Shown: positions 47,032 through 58,220 of the stretch, one piece after another | How positions within the stretch are numbered: the first letter of the stretch is position 1 | Layout of the letters: each line of letters starts with the position of its first letter | Translations under genes and position numbers: made by a program | Assembly: GCA_002286855.1 (NCBI GenBank) | Contig: NRSV01000018.1 | Span: 387,100-451,099, forward strand | DNA: 64,000 nucleotides | Source: Bipolaris cookei | Lineage: Eukaryota > Ascomycota > Dothideomycetes > Pleosporales > Pleosporaceae | Direction: 5' to 3' | Notes under the pieces: model-generated | Databases searched by the model: none | What the model was told of the DNA's origin: nothing | What the model saw: only the letters and a program-made list of their open reading frames with translations

Positions 47032-47594
47032 TGTGGTTGTCGATGGAGGAGAGAAGTCGTGGGTTGCGAGGGAACGTGAATTTCGAAGAACGCCAAGGTG
47101 GGCAGTGGGCGCACGGACGCTTCCTTTTCGCTTCGGAGTTAGCACTCAAGGCGCCGTTCTCACCAATGTACGTTTGTATATATCTATTTTGACATCACTA
47201 TAACATGTTCTGGGGGATTCAATATATGTTTGTGTCAGTTGGTTTCTATGTTATTTTTTAAAGGTGCAAATTAGCTGACGAGCCTCGCCATGTTGGCCAT
47301 GGACGATGCAAGTTGGTCAGTCATAAGTGACCCAGATTCTGCTAGCTATTTAACATGACTTAACTTCTTCATAAACTCTCTTTTGAGAAGAGAAAAAATC
47401 TCAATAATATACGTTCTTCACTTCTTCCACGTACATGTCCAACATTGGTGTAGATGGTCGGCAGGGCAGGCTAGCGATGCGCACGGACGCTTGGCATTTG
47501 CGGCAACCGCTTCCCACACAGGCTTGCAAAAATACAATCGTTGAACTTTCGAACCTCAGCTTGCCGCACACACAACCACCCCAACACATACACA
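47032..47594. promoter_or_regulatory. Shared divergent promoter of uS4 and eL21
   Basis: This 563-base interval separates two ribosomal-protein genes transcribed in opposite directions. It must hold both core promoters and could coordinate a small- and a large-subunit protein. The sequence CGCACGGACGCTT occurs twice inside it, near 47110-47122 on the uS4 side and near 47480-47492 on the eL21 side. That makes it a candidate shared regulatory site. Confidence 0.6.
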
Positions 47595-48220
47595 ATGGGT
47601 CACGCAGCCGGTCTTCGCGCGGGTACGCGCTATGCGTACGTTTTATCCCGAAAAAAAGTCTCTAGTCGCAGTGCGATAGCGGCGACGACGACGACATGGA
47701 CTGACGCTGGGCTAGATTCTCGAGGGACTTCAAGAAGAAGGGTATGATCCCGCTCTCGACCTACCTCAAGCAGTACAAGGTCGGTGATATCGTCGATGTC
47801 GTAGCCAACGGTACGAAGCCCCCCTGAAACCCAGCAAGAGCAATTGAGGCGGAGGACTTATGAATTTGCGCAGGTGCGGTCCAGAAGGGTATGCCCTACA
47901 AGGTCTATCACGGAAAGACTGGTATCGTCTACAACGTCACCAAGTCGGCGGTTGGTGTCATCCTCCAAAAGCAGGTTGGCAACCGATACATGGAGAAGCG
48001 CATCAACGTCCGCATCGAGCATGTCCGCCACTCGCGCTCACGAGAGGACTTCCTTAAGCGCGTCAAGCTCAACTTCGCCAAGCAACAAAAGGCCAAGGAG
48101 ACTGGCGAGCCCCAGCTGATGAAGCGCCAGCCCGCCATGCCGCGTGGTGAGCGCGTCGTCAGCCTCAAGGACAACAAGCCAGAGAACATCACACCCGTAC
48201 CTTACGAGACCTACATCTAA
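47595..48220 (+). CDS. RPL21: 60S ribosomal protein eL21
   Basis: A 160-residue large-subunit ribosomal protein, the usual length. Three exons: 47595-47635, 47716-47810 and 47874-48220. It begins MGHAAGLRAGTRYAFSRDF and contains GMIPLSTYLKQYKVGDIVD, the SH3-like barrel around MPYKVYHGKTGIVYNV, and the C-terminus RVVSLKDNKPENITPVPYE. The splice joints restore the strongly conserved sequence without gaps. Confidence 0.97.
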
Positions 48221-51200
48221 ATGTTGCAGAGGTGGTTCGGATTTATGGGCTGGCAATATGGGACACGGATTGTCAATGGCGTGGTTTCTCGGACTTTTCG
48301 ATTATTCTCTCTTCTGCACTTTCATACGCATGGAAAGCGACGATATCACGATGCAGATATAGTGGTGTGCCAACATGGCTTTGAGTGACCCCTCACGCCA
48401 ATAGACATCATCCTCCAATCCCAGTTCCAGTCCTTGACGTGTTGCATTTCTGATGTCTTTTGGAGTGCGTTTGTCGTTGTCGAGTTATGAATACCCTCAG
48501 TAACTACTGGTCTTATCCAAGTCATCTACGCTTGGGCCACACCAGCGTCTCTAAATAGCATCCTCCTTTGTATTCTTGATGATCATGGTGATGATGACGA
48601 TGGTCTTGATACCTGAGTCGTGCTTGTGACTGACGAAGGAAGATATGGCCGGCCCTGTTTCTCCTCAACTTTATCCTACGCCTGGCTTAATTTGGCCGAG
48701 AAGCCTGACAGGAGGCATACGATAACAGTCAACCACCTACGACGAAACGGCCAAAGTGACCTACATATGCTGTGTATATAGGTTAGAAAACCTTGCAATT
48801 TTTCTCTTCGTATTCTCTAAACTGTCGCGGTTCTCTGGTGCTGTCTAAACACTTATTTTCTCTAGTGCTTATTTCGACTCCCTACACTCAGGGGTATGGT
48901 TCTGTATAGAAGTTTGTTCAACTTCGTGGAATTTGTCAGCCTCAAATTACGTTTGCTTTTTCTCAAGTCATGCTGGCATCTCTACTCGGTTTCGCAGCGT
49001 CTCAACCTGAAGATCTTCCAACTACACAACTCATGTGGTATCGAACGGTGACAGACGATACTGGGTATGCGCAATGCCCAATTGCTCCGCGTCAAATAAT
49101 GTCTCTGAAACCTTGGATCTAGAATGGCAGTTCACACGATGCTCGACGCTGCAATCTCCCTTTTTCCATCAATCTTACTCTGGCGTCTTATTATCCGCAC
49201 AGACTGCTCATCAAAGCCCATTTTGGTTCCACCGTGTGTCTCTGTGTCCGTGCCTTTACTTCTCAACTCCACTCAGTACATTGTTTGGATTGTGGGACAA
49301 TCTGACAGCAAGCCTCCTTCTGTAAAGGATTTAGAGTTTTCAATAGTGCCAGGGCGGGTGAGTGGGTGGGTGCATAGATGTGTATGTATATGTGCATGTG
49401 TATTGACATGTACCGTCGCTTCTGCCTGCAAGACGGATACTTGCTCGCGGTAGCCACCTGCGCATAAGGCGGTTAAAGAGGGCGTGGTTGGCCTGACTGC
49501 GACTTGGACAGGAATTTTGTGCTACAGGTTGCGCACTGTGATACTGTAGGGGTGTTTTACACTTTGACAATCGGCGCATGGATGAGCGGATGTTTGTCCA
49601 GAGCTGGTGAAGTTGCTCCGCAATTGAATGATTACTCGGAATTTTGAGCCGGGGTGGCGCATGCGACTCGACTTCATGTGGGGTGCGATGCTTGTGGTCG
49701 AGCAGGTGTAGGTTGACCATCTTGACGTGAATGGATTTCGGGAAGCTGGTGGGATTGTGACAGGTATCTTCCGTGCTCTTGTTCATTCAGACGGGAGAAA
49801 TGCGTCTCAGGTGCTAAGAGAAGCCGGCATGTATGGCTGTAATGCCAGCTGCATCCATATTGCCCTGGATACGTTTCATATATGTACGTACGTAAGGTAG
49901 CTTTTGCTTCCCTTTTTCTATTAAGAATCACTATTGTGGAACTGTCGGGATTTCTTCATCCAGAGCGTTGTGGCGGATGGGCGCATTTTGGTAATCTCAA
50001 GACCGGCTTCATTTCGGGTCTGCTGAGCAAACCTGAAGATCACTACTTCTTATGCAGGCATGTCCTCTTGACAAGAGAGCGATGATGAAGAGGAAAGTGT
50101 TGGCCATCGACTACACAATCATGTGGGTCCCTAGATTGTCGACATGTCCTCTTGCATGTGCCTAAAAGGGGAAGGGTCCAGACACACAGCTGGAACCCCA
50201 GTGGCCAAGTCCCACTCCACGGCTTGAGCCTGGAACTGAACTTTGTCGGTTACGACCGCTGTGGGTTCGGGATGGTAGCGTCAATGACGTGAGGTGCTCA
50301 GCCATCAAGCGCATTCGTATGATCATGATGGTCTTCGCGAGCATCTAGGCCCTGTGGTGGTCTGATTGGCTGGCTCGTCTTCCGAGATTGTCTAGCTGTG
50401 ATTGATATCTTCTGAATAGATGCAAGGCCTGGCCTAATCTTGACTAGCTATCCTACATGGCGGTGGCGGCGGAAGTGGCGAGGGGGTACTCTGTTCCGTC
50501 AGCAAAGTTGCTCTTCGTGATTTGACTTTTACCAACCAAAGGCGTGGTGATATTGCTAGGCCGTGGTGACCGGCTGAGTTCGACGCCGAGCGTGCAGTAA
50601 GAAGTAGCCATCCACGTGCTACGTAAGGCAACCGCAGATCGCAGACCGCACACTGTGACAGCAGCAAAGCAAACCACTGTCACCTTCCTTGACTTGGGCA
50701 GCAACGCAGAAAAAGAAAGCACTTCATCAGCATCGGAAAATAGTGCCCTGCATCTCGGCATCGCCAGCCCTTCTCGCAGCTATTTACGCCCCACAGCTCT
50801 ATCTAGATGTCTCTACGTCATGTATACCAACAGTGTTGACTCGGCTGCAGTAGTGCAGCTGAACCAAACGTACCATTTGGCCGCTGCTGCGCTGCGCAAC
50901 ACCAGCGTACGCTGGGTCGTCCGTGCCCCCGGCCCCCGAGATACCAGTCATGCCCTCTACTTACTTCTGCAAGGGGGATCTTCGAGCTTGTTAGACTCCC
51001 GAGTAATGCACATGCATCCGGGTAGAGTGTTGCCGAGTCAGAGAAACCAGTTTGACAGCGTTGCCAATAGACAGACTTCAGGATGCGAATGCGACTTCAT
51101 GGACCATCAATTGCCACGGCGTCAGCGAAGCGCTAAGCAGACGGGTTCTCCAAGTGTTTTCTTGGAGTGGAGTAAAAGTTTTAGCCAACCTGGAGCCTCT

Positions 51201-52194
51201 ACCTGTTCCCCTAGCGTAGAAACATACTTACACCGGCGACATTGATAGTTGGCACGGAATAGCACCGCAAGAGGTCCACACGCACATCCCCCGGTCGTTG
51301 ACCTAGAGGAGTAATTCGGCCAGCGCGGTTAATATTTGAACTTATACATCTCCACCGCTCCCAGCTAGACCGGAATGCCTGCCGTCTTTTACGATGCTCA
51401 TAGACGTCTAGGGCTACGACATATGTACACACCGCATCAGGGTCACGCACAATCGCAGATGTCATCCAGGTCCAAGATGATCGCGACAGGACGCGTCTGC
51501 TGTGTCCCGTTGAGGGCGGCAGCCCACAAGAGGAATTCGCAAGTGATCGACAGGGAAAACAAGGTGCGCTGCTAGCCGCGCGCGACATGCAGCTTGAGTT
51601 TGATGTAAAAGTTCACCTCTGCTCGACCAGCTGTTCCAACGGTCCGGATCTGCCAACGTGTTTGCAATACAATGAACGGTCTGAAGAACAACTCACCGTC
51701 TCGCTAGAAACTTCGGCTCCCCATGCCGCTGATTGGCAGAATGCCTAGCTTCTCGCAATCCCTGCCTTGTTGCTCGGCAGTATTTGACCTCCTCGACGAC
51801 AATGCATTCTTTGACTTTCCCCAGCGAAAGGTCGATTTGCCAGGACTGCACCGTGAGGAAGGTGCCTTGCATTAGTCCACGCTACCTGGCCACGCGGCAT
51901 CCATCACTTTGAACGATAGTCTACCAGTCTTGACCAATCTTTACTGCATTCGAAGGGTACGTCGGCGGGTCCAGTCCCTGCCAGCACGAGACTAGTTGCC
52001 CCGTTGTCTCAAATCCAAGGGCCCACCCGACGTGTCAGTCTACCTGGTATGTTTACATTACATAGACCCTCCTCTCGTCATGGGTGTGCACCTCTTTCTG
52101 CACTGCACGTTCAGCTCTCGATCTGCAAGTCTCAAAAGTTGGCACTTTTCCATTTTCACAGCTACTGGGCCGCTGCAGCCCCTTCGCCATCGCG
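48221..52194. other. 4-kb gene-free region
   Basis: The largest gap in the window. Frames up to 209 codons exist but overlap others on the opposite strand and show no domain, splice chain or conserved-looking motif. The right part must contain the promoter of the RGS-LOV photoreceptor gene. A long non-coding RNA or an unrecognised small gene cannot be excluded. Confidence 0.4.
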
Positions 52195-54987
52195 ATGACC
52201 ATGTTCAAGAACAAGATCCGATCTGCGCACGGAATGTTCTCCCAAAAGAGATCCTCTGACGCTTCCAGGACCTCAGCCTCAACACCCACTTCTGCCCGAA
52301 AAGGGAGTCCTAGCGAGCTGGCCCCAGCTTATGTCGATAGCGTCATGGCCCCCGACGCGGACGCGCTGACCAAAGCCGACGGTAGTGGCGGTACCTTTAA
52401 TGAACCGCTGGTCCTAGACTTTGCAACCATGCAAGATGGCGCTGAGCCTAATAGAACGAGTGCCCCTCTTTCACCCGTTATTAGCTTGGTCGATCACGGG
52501 CGTCGAGGAAGTTGGCACTCGGAAGATGATGACTTTGCTCCGGCACCACAAGTAGAATTTGCAAGACGCGAGATTCATATTCCCTTCCGAACCAGGTACG
52601 CTGCCTTCTTGTATCCCATATTTCCTTTTCCTTCTTGCTTATGATTGAATAGTTCGAGCACTCCCCAAGCCCAACAACATCGCGTTGAGCTACAAAGACG
52701 ATTGAGTCAAGAACCAACTTCACCCATCTGGCCTTCGACCCCAGAAAGGAACCGGTCGCGTGCTCATAGTTATTCGCGTACACCAGCAGCTACCCCCAAG
52801 CGTTCACAGACGCCAAAGAACCCTCAAACACCTAGGAATCCCCAAACACCCGGAAACCCTCAAACACCAGGCAATCCTCAGACGCCTGGCACTAATCGAA
52901 CATCTGGATACTTTCCAACACCCCAAGCAATGGATTCTGAGCCACCAAAGATGCGAAGTTCAGTCGATTCTGTAATCTCGTATGAGTCTGCAACACCTTC
53001 CTTTACGACACAGCAGCTTGGGCCGTTGCAGCAAAAGGGTGGGACGCTGGATGAGGGCGACAGACTTTCTCCCTTGATGGAAGATGATCCACATTCCTTC
53101 GATCTGGTTTCCGCACCGGTGGAAAGTGGACGCCCCCTCTTCTCGCTCGAGACCAGATCCGACCAGCTGTTCTCGAAAGAGCATTTGGAGGCCATCTTCG
53201 CTGACACTCCATCCTTGCTTCGATTTACGTCATTCCTCAGCGCCTATCGACCCAAATCAGTCCCCACATTGGTGTACTACCTAGATGCACTGAAAGCACT
53301 AAGAGCTATCAACTATGCAAATGCTGTTGCTGAAGCGCTAGAACCCATCAATGGCTTGGGTTTTACTGAGACTGGGGCGCGAACCACTGTCAACGCAAGT
53401 CTCGAGGAGAAGGCCAAGCAGGCCTTTGAAATTCTAGTTCGTGATGATTTGCCAGCATTCGTCACGCATGTCTTCGCTCAAGTTGCAAGCTCCAGTATCG
53501 CGAAGAGAGTTACTGGCAACCTCCCTCCGATGCTGCGTGAAGCTAGTGAAGGGTTGGCAGAGGTTTTCTGCCTGACAGATCCTTCGAGGACTGACAACCC
53601 AATCATATTTGCGTCTGAAGGTCAGTACATCCGGCATGTATCATGGGCACCACTAACTGGAGATTAGAATTCCATCGCACAACCCAATATGGCGTAAACT
53701 ATGCTATTGGCCGCAACTGTAGGTTTCTGCAAGGTCCCAAAACCAACCGTAATAGCGTGGCCCGTTTCGGAGCAGCCACTCGTGAGGGCAAAGATCATAG
53801 CGAAGTCTTTCTGAACTAGTAAGTAGCGCCTGTCGTTTGAGTCTGGTTGGCATTTAACTAAAAGTAATCAGCCGTCGTGATGGGTCTCCGTTTATGAACC
53901 TTTTGATGACAGCACCTTTGTGTGATTCACGTGGAACCGTCCGTTATTTTATCGGCGCGCAAATCGACGTGACTGGTCTTGTAAAAGAGGGCACCGAGCT
54001 TGATGCGTTCCGCCGCATGGTTGACCAGGAAGAAGGGGTCATCGAAAAGGACGAGCCTAAAGACGAGTTCCAGGCACTGTGTGAGATGTTCAATAACACT
54101 GAGTTGGATACGACACGCAGATTTGGCGGCAACATGCACAGGGAGCATTTGGAGGAAAAGGATGACGCTACCATGCAGCACAAGCCTAGAGTGCTCATTC
54201 AGGATCGATCGACTTTTGATCTTGATGGGCCAGAGAAGTCAGCCCCTTCACCTGACGGTCGCCTTACTGGTCCGTACAAACATGTAAGTTTAACATGGTC
54301 TCTTGCAAGTGATTTTGGAAAGTCTAACAGACGAATCAGTATCTTATCGTCCGTCCTGCACCATCTCTACGCATTCTTTTTACATCTCCTTCACTTCGCG
54401 TCCCCGGAATACTTCAATCTCGTTTCCTTGACCGGATTGGTGGCAGTAACCGTGTTCGTGCTTCCCTCGGTGGCGCGCTGGCAGATGGCTCGCGCGGTGT
54501 CACTGCGAAGATCCGCTGGTTACCGCACCCAGTCGAGGACCTAGAGGACGCAACGGATGAGGGCCGACCTCGCTGGATTCACTGCACTCCTCTCCTTGGC
54601 CAGAATGGATCTGTAGGTGTGTGGATGGTAGTGCTGGTCGACGAGAAGGACCAGGCGTATTCAAATCGTCGTTTCCGTCAGGCACCGCCAATCCCCTCGG
54701 ACATCCGTAGCAATTCTCTTGCTGCCTCTACACAACCACGCGCCAATACACGACTCAGTGATTATTCCGAAGAAAACATCTACCCCTCCCGTGTAGGTTC
54801 GCCTTTTGGAAATGGTCGTGCCAACGGTGTAGCTCGTGTCTCTGCTATGGATAACCTGCGTGGACCAACGAGCCCTTACAGAGCGCAAAGCCCACTGAGT
54901 TATGAGCAGCGTGCGATACGCTCAGGAGCATCATCCGTCAAGGACTACGCCAATGGCGCAGCCAGTGTCGACTCGTTCCGCATCTAA
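52195..54987 (+). CDS. RGS-LOV blue-light photoreceptor
   Basis: An 859-residue protein joining an RGS-like helical domain to a flavin-binding LOV domain. Five exons: 52195-52595, 52653-53620, 53668-53818, 53872-54283 and 54340-54987. The Ser/Pro-rich N-terminus holds a six-residue TP-rich tandem repeat near residues 182-214. The RGS region covers about 304-436 (FSKEHLEAIFADTPSLLRFT, VYYLDALKALRAINYANAV). The LOV domain (about 440-555) has the photoactive motif GRNCRFLQGP with the adduct Cys at residue 474, and ends FIGAQIDVTGLV. After an acidic linker, residues 645-690 are Arg-rich and amphipathic, then a PAS-like fold (IRWLPHPVE to VGVWMVVLVDEKD). Known RGS-LOV proteins such as Botrytis BcLOV4 bind anionic membrane lipids on blue light; equivalent function here is inferred. 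Confidence 0.88.
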
Positions 54988-55455
54988 TGAGGTTAACTAT
55001 CATTTTTGAAAGGAAAACAAAGCAGCACAGATCGCACATTCCAGTACACGCTGGAAACAATAGCAGCGCGAGACAGAACTATGAGATTGAACTTGGAATA
55101 CGCATAGGAATCGGAGGGATACTTGAATTTGCATTGAGCGCGCATAGGAGGTATTGAATGTTTTGGGAGCCATTTATGAGAGTGTTAACGTGTCGTTGTT
55201 GTTAATCTGCCGGATACCCTTTTTTTCTTTTGTAGAGTTAATTTGAGCGTTCAGTTGACAAATTATCTCTCTGTATGTCTGTGGCCATCAGTGTCTCATT
55301 TGATATGCTCCAAGCGCGAAGCATGCAAGGGAATGATGCGTGCATGCATGCGGTTTAAGCGAGGCTTCCCCGCGGGAGTGCTGTTTGTCCCTCCAAACAA
55401 TTCGTCCTATCGCTCACTTTCCCACCTACTCACCACATTCATCTAGTACAGCACA
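54988..55455. other. Intergenic interval
   Basis: The 3' UTR of the RGS-LOV gene and the promoter of the Naa20 gene. No supported gene. Confidence 0.5.
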
Positions 55456-56095
55456 ATGTCGACCATACGGCCAATGCGGCCCGACGACTTGCTGCGCATA
55501 TCCTCAACAAATCTTGATCACCTGACCGAAACATATAATATTGGTTTTTACCTCGAGTACCTGACCAGATGGCCCGAGTTGTGCCAGATTATTGAAGGCA
55601 TGGATGGCCAAATTGAGGGATATAGTACGTTTTACGGATTCTAACCTGTATACGGATATGAATTGACCAAGAAATCAAACAGTCCTAGGCAAACTCGAAT
55701 CCTCGCCTTTTGCACCCCCAACAAGCCCCTACAAGCCCTCGACTACGGGCGTCGAATACCCTAACTACCTCCCATGGCACGGCCACATCACCGCCCTTAC
55801 TGTCGCCCCCAGCGCCCGACGCCTTGGCCACGCAACTGCCCTCTCTTCTGCGCTCGAGCGTTCCTCTGATGCTGCCGACGCGTGGTTTGTCGATTTGTTT
55901 GTGCGCGCGTCGAATGAAATTGCAAAAGAACTGTACCGCAAGATGGGCTATAGTGTTTATCGGGTGGTCAAGGCGTATTACAATGATGGCGAGGATGCTC
56001 TAGATATGCGCAAGAGTTGTAGTAGGGATAAGAATAGCGAGTGTGTGAGGACTGATGGCGAAAAGTGGGAGGTTGAGGCTGATGATGTTTGGTGA
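55456..56095 (+). CDS. NAT3: NatB catalytic subunit Naa20 (Nat3)
   Basis: A 193-residue GNAT acetyltransferase matching the catalytic subunit of NatB, which acetylates the N-termini of proteins starting Met-Asp, Met-Glu, Met-Asn or Met-Gln as they leave the ribosome. Two exons, 55456-55624 and 55683-56095, are joined across a 58-base intron (GYI|LGK). The N-terminus MSTIRPMRPDDLLRISSTNL and EYLTRWPELCQIIEGMDG are typical. WHGHITALTVAPSARRLGHA contains the acetyl-CoA-binding RRLGHA (R/Q-x-x-G-x-A), and FVDLFVRASNEIAKELYRKM with YSVYRVVKAYY completes the fold. The family's extra loop (SPYKPSTTGVEYPNYLPW) is longer than in yeast. It would act in the cytosol with an Mdm20/Naa25 partner encoded elsewhere. 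Confidence 0.93.
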
Positions 56096-56655
56096 GGTGA
56101 TGCATGCTTTTGTTAAGAAAATTCAAGGACAAAGGATGGACACGAGGAAGGCGAGGATGTGGGCTTGAAAAAGATGAGACATTGATACCCGGATTGGACG
56201 AGGAACTTGAATGTGTCTGCGGACGAGTAATTGTCTGGACTTGGGAGCTCTATGGCGAATATTGCTATTAATGTCTTGCAATCGTTGATAGAGAACAGGA
56301 TGATGAAATGAAAATGATTGATGAGCTAACCGTCTGTGCGCCGGCTTTGGTTATATGAGTAATGAGAATATTAATGAGGCCTTATAGTCAGAGTTATGCA
56401 TTGAGTACAGTGGAGTGGTAGGTGAGATAAGAGTGGTGAGAGCAAAAGGCAGAAACTTTTTAGGCAGACTTGCAAGTAGGTAAGAGACTTGCTGGATTCG
56501 TTCATAGTAGTTGTTTCACATACAACAGTTCATATTCACCGCTCGGAAATTTCTGTAACACTAAACTTGTTTAAGACTCATACTTCTTGCTGCAGGATTC
56601 TTCCCGAAACCACTATCACCAAGAGCTATTCTTTCACCTTGAACTTGTCCCTGTA
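56096..56655. other. Intergenic interval
   Basis: The 3' UTR of the Naa20 gene followed by the upstream region of the F-box-like gene. A good splice acceptor (CTTCTTGCTGCAG, ending 56595) precedes an open stretch in frame with that gene, so an upstream exon is possible. Confidence 0.45.
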
Positions 56656-58203
56656 ATGCTAATTACAATCACAGGCCTCAATCAGCGTTCAAGCCAGATC
56701 CAAGAAATCCGAGTTCACAGGGAGCTCTTTATAAACAGATCAAACTATATCCGGCGATCAAGGCTGCATGTACACCATACCGATATGAGATTCGACATCA
56801 ATGTCAACTTCACGTCGAACGACTGGCAGGCTAGCCCAAGAGAAAGCCATTCATTCCTCCAGGATGTTCGTATAGCCGTATTTAAGTACAGAACAACATC
56901 CGCTACCCGCTTCAGCATCCCAATTGAAGTCGCCCAATCTCAATCACAGCATACTGAACGATTGGAGAAGCTTCATTGCAACTTTGCTTTGTGGATCGGC
57001 TTATACAAATTCGGTAACAGACCCATATTCGCTGCCTGTCGTTTTAAGAGCAAGAAACGGAAAGGTGCCCGGCGTTTCACCGACGAAGTTGAGGTATATA
57101 CCAGGAAAATAGGCAGATACATACCCCTGGAAAGATTCTTGGAGAAGGTATTTTCTACCTTCAGCGACATACCAGTCGGCGACGAAGTCATGTTCGAGTG
57201 GTGGAAGATGAATAGTGAAACCTTTAAATGGCTTGGTCTACCCACCGAGCTCAAAGAGCGCATCATATACTTTTGCATGCAACAATCACAGCCTCATGCT
57301 CTTCTCAAAAGAACTATCAAAGGTGCGCCAGAAGTCACGAGCCAGTTTGGAGAATGGGCAAGTGTGCTCGGTGTGTCCCACCAAGTTCGCGCGATATGCC
57401 TGCGCATGTGTTTCGTAGGCAGCAGTGACCTACAGTATGGTAAAGGAATATGCATAGACGTCAAAGGTCACCGCGCCTTCAAAGACTGCATGCGTCGCTT
57501 AGGAAAATGCTTCCAGATGTTGGAGCCGGAGCATATTCCAAACGATGACGAGACTTGGCAACTAGCAGAGACATACAACCACTATCCTCGCATTTACCCA
57601 CACCTATCCCGGTACGCCACATTACGCCACTCGATCCGCAAGATCAACCTGCAGCTGTCTTTTCTCGACTCCATGCACTTCTTCAAGGTCATGACTGGCT
57701 CGTTTGTACAGTATTTCCAGCGTTTCCGGCTTGATTACGAAATCTTTGACCAATTGCCATGTTTGAATGAGACTAGGATCCAGTTGCCAGATGCGAGGGG
57801 ATATCTAGACGATGGACCACGCCAAAAAGGTCCTCAGCTGTTTTATGGGGAGCCGTTCAATTGTCCAAGGATACTGCATCGACTTATATACGAACGAGCT
57901 GCAGAGGTATTGGCTACATACAAGAACGTCAACATGTATGGATTTATAGACGAGATGGAGAAGGAAAGTTTCTACAAGCTGAGAAGCGAGTCGAGAAAGA
58001 AGATGAAATTCACTGCGGAAGAACTTGAGGAGCTATACAAGGAAGATGGAGGTGGCATCGAGCTTGAGAAAAGTGACGTTCCTGGTGTAAAAAACGAGAT
58101 GGTAGAAGAACTGGAGTGGCACATGATACAAGACGCCTTTTGGCCACCGAAATGTCGGTGCAAGGTTAGGTGCAGAAAGATCTTGCACCCAGACACGATC
58201 TGA
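56656..58203 (+). CDS. F-box-like protein of unknown function
   Basis: A 515-residue protein from the first in-frame ATG; the open frame extends about 20 codons further upstream. Near residue 190 a short F-box-like segment occurs (LGLPTELKERIIYFCM). It is the only recognisable motif, and suggests a possible substrate adaptor of an SCF ubiquitin ligase. Ahead of it lies an Arg/Lys-rich region with KSKKRKGARRFTDEVEVY. After it comes a helical region with conserved-looking Trp, Tyr and Cys residues, then a charged coil (SRKKMKFTAEELEELYKEDG) and a Cys-rich end (PPKCRCKVRCRK). Such single-exon proteins are often expanded in plant-associated Dothideomycetes. The stop lies only 17 bases from the convergent transporter pseudogene. 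Confidence 0.65.
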   Translation: MLITITGLNQRSSQIQEIRVHRELFINRSNYIRRSRLHVHHTDMRFDINVNFTSNDWQASPRESHSFLQDVRIAVFKYRTTSATRFSIPIEVAQSQSQHTERLEKLHCNFALWIGLYKFGNRPIFAACRFKSKKRKGARRFTDEVEVYTRKIGRYIPLERFLEKVFSTFSDIPVGDEVMFEWWKMNSETFKWLGLPTELKERIIYFCMQQSQPHALLKRTIKGAPEVTSQFGEWASVLGVSHQVRAICLRMCFVGSSDLQYGKGICIDVKGHRAFKDCMRRLGKCFQMLEPEHIPNDDETWQLAETYNHYPRIYPHLSRYATLRHSIRKINLQLSFLDSMHFFKVMTGSFVQYFQRFRLDYEIFDQLPCLNETRIQLPDARGYLDDGPRQKGPQLFYGEPFNCPRILHRLIYERAAEVLATYKNVNMYGFIDEMEKESFYKLRSESRKKMKFTAEELEELYKEDGGGIELEKSDVPGVKNEMVEELEWHMIQDAFWPPKCRCKVRCRKILHPDTI

Positions 58204-58220
58204 GGGCTGAGTGTTGAGCA

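Noticed and set aside
50616..51245. A 209-codon frame that could be a gene
   Set aside because: Composition is that of random GC-balanced sequence, with frames on the other strand of similar length and no recognisable motif.
1545..54987. A linked receptor/RGS/Rho signalling cluster
   Set aside because: The receptor, Rho3 and RGS-LOV genes are tens of kilobases apart with many housekeeping genes between, so clustering is probably chance.
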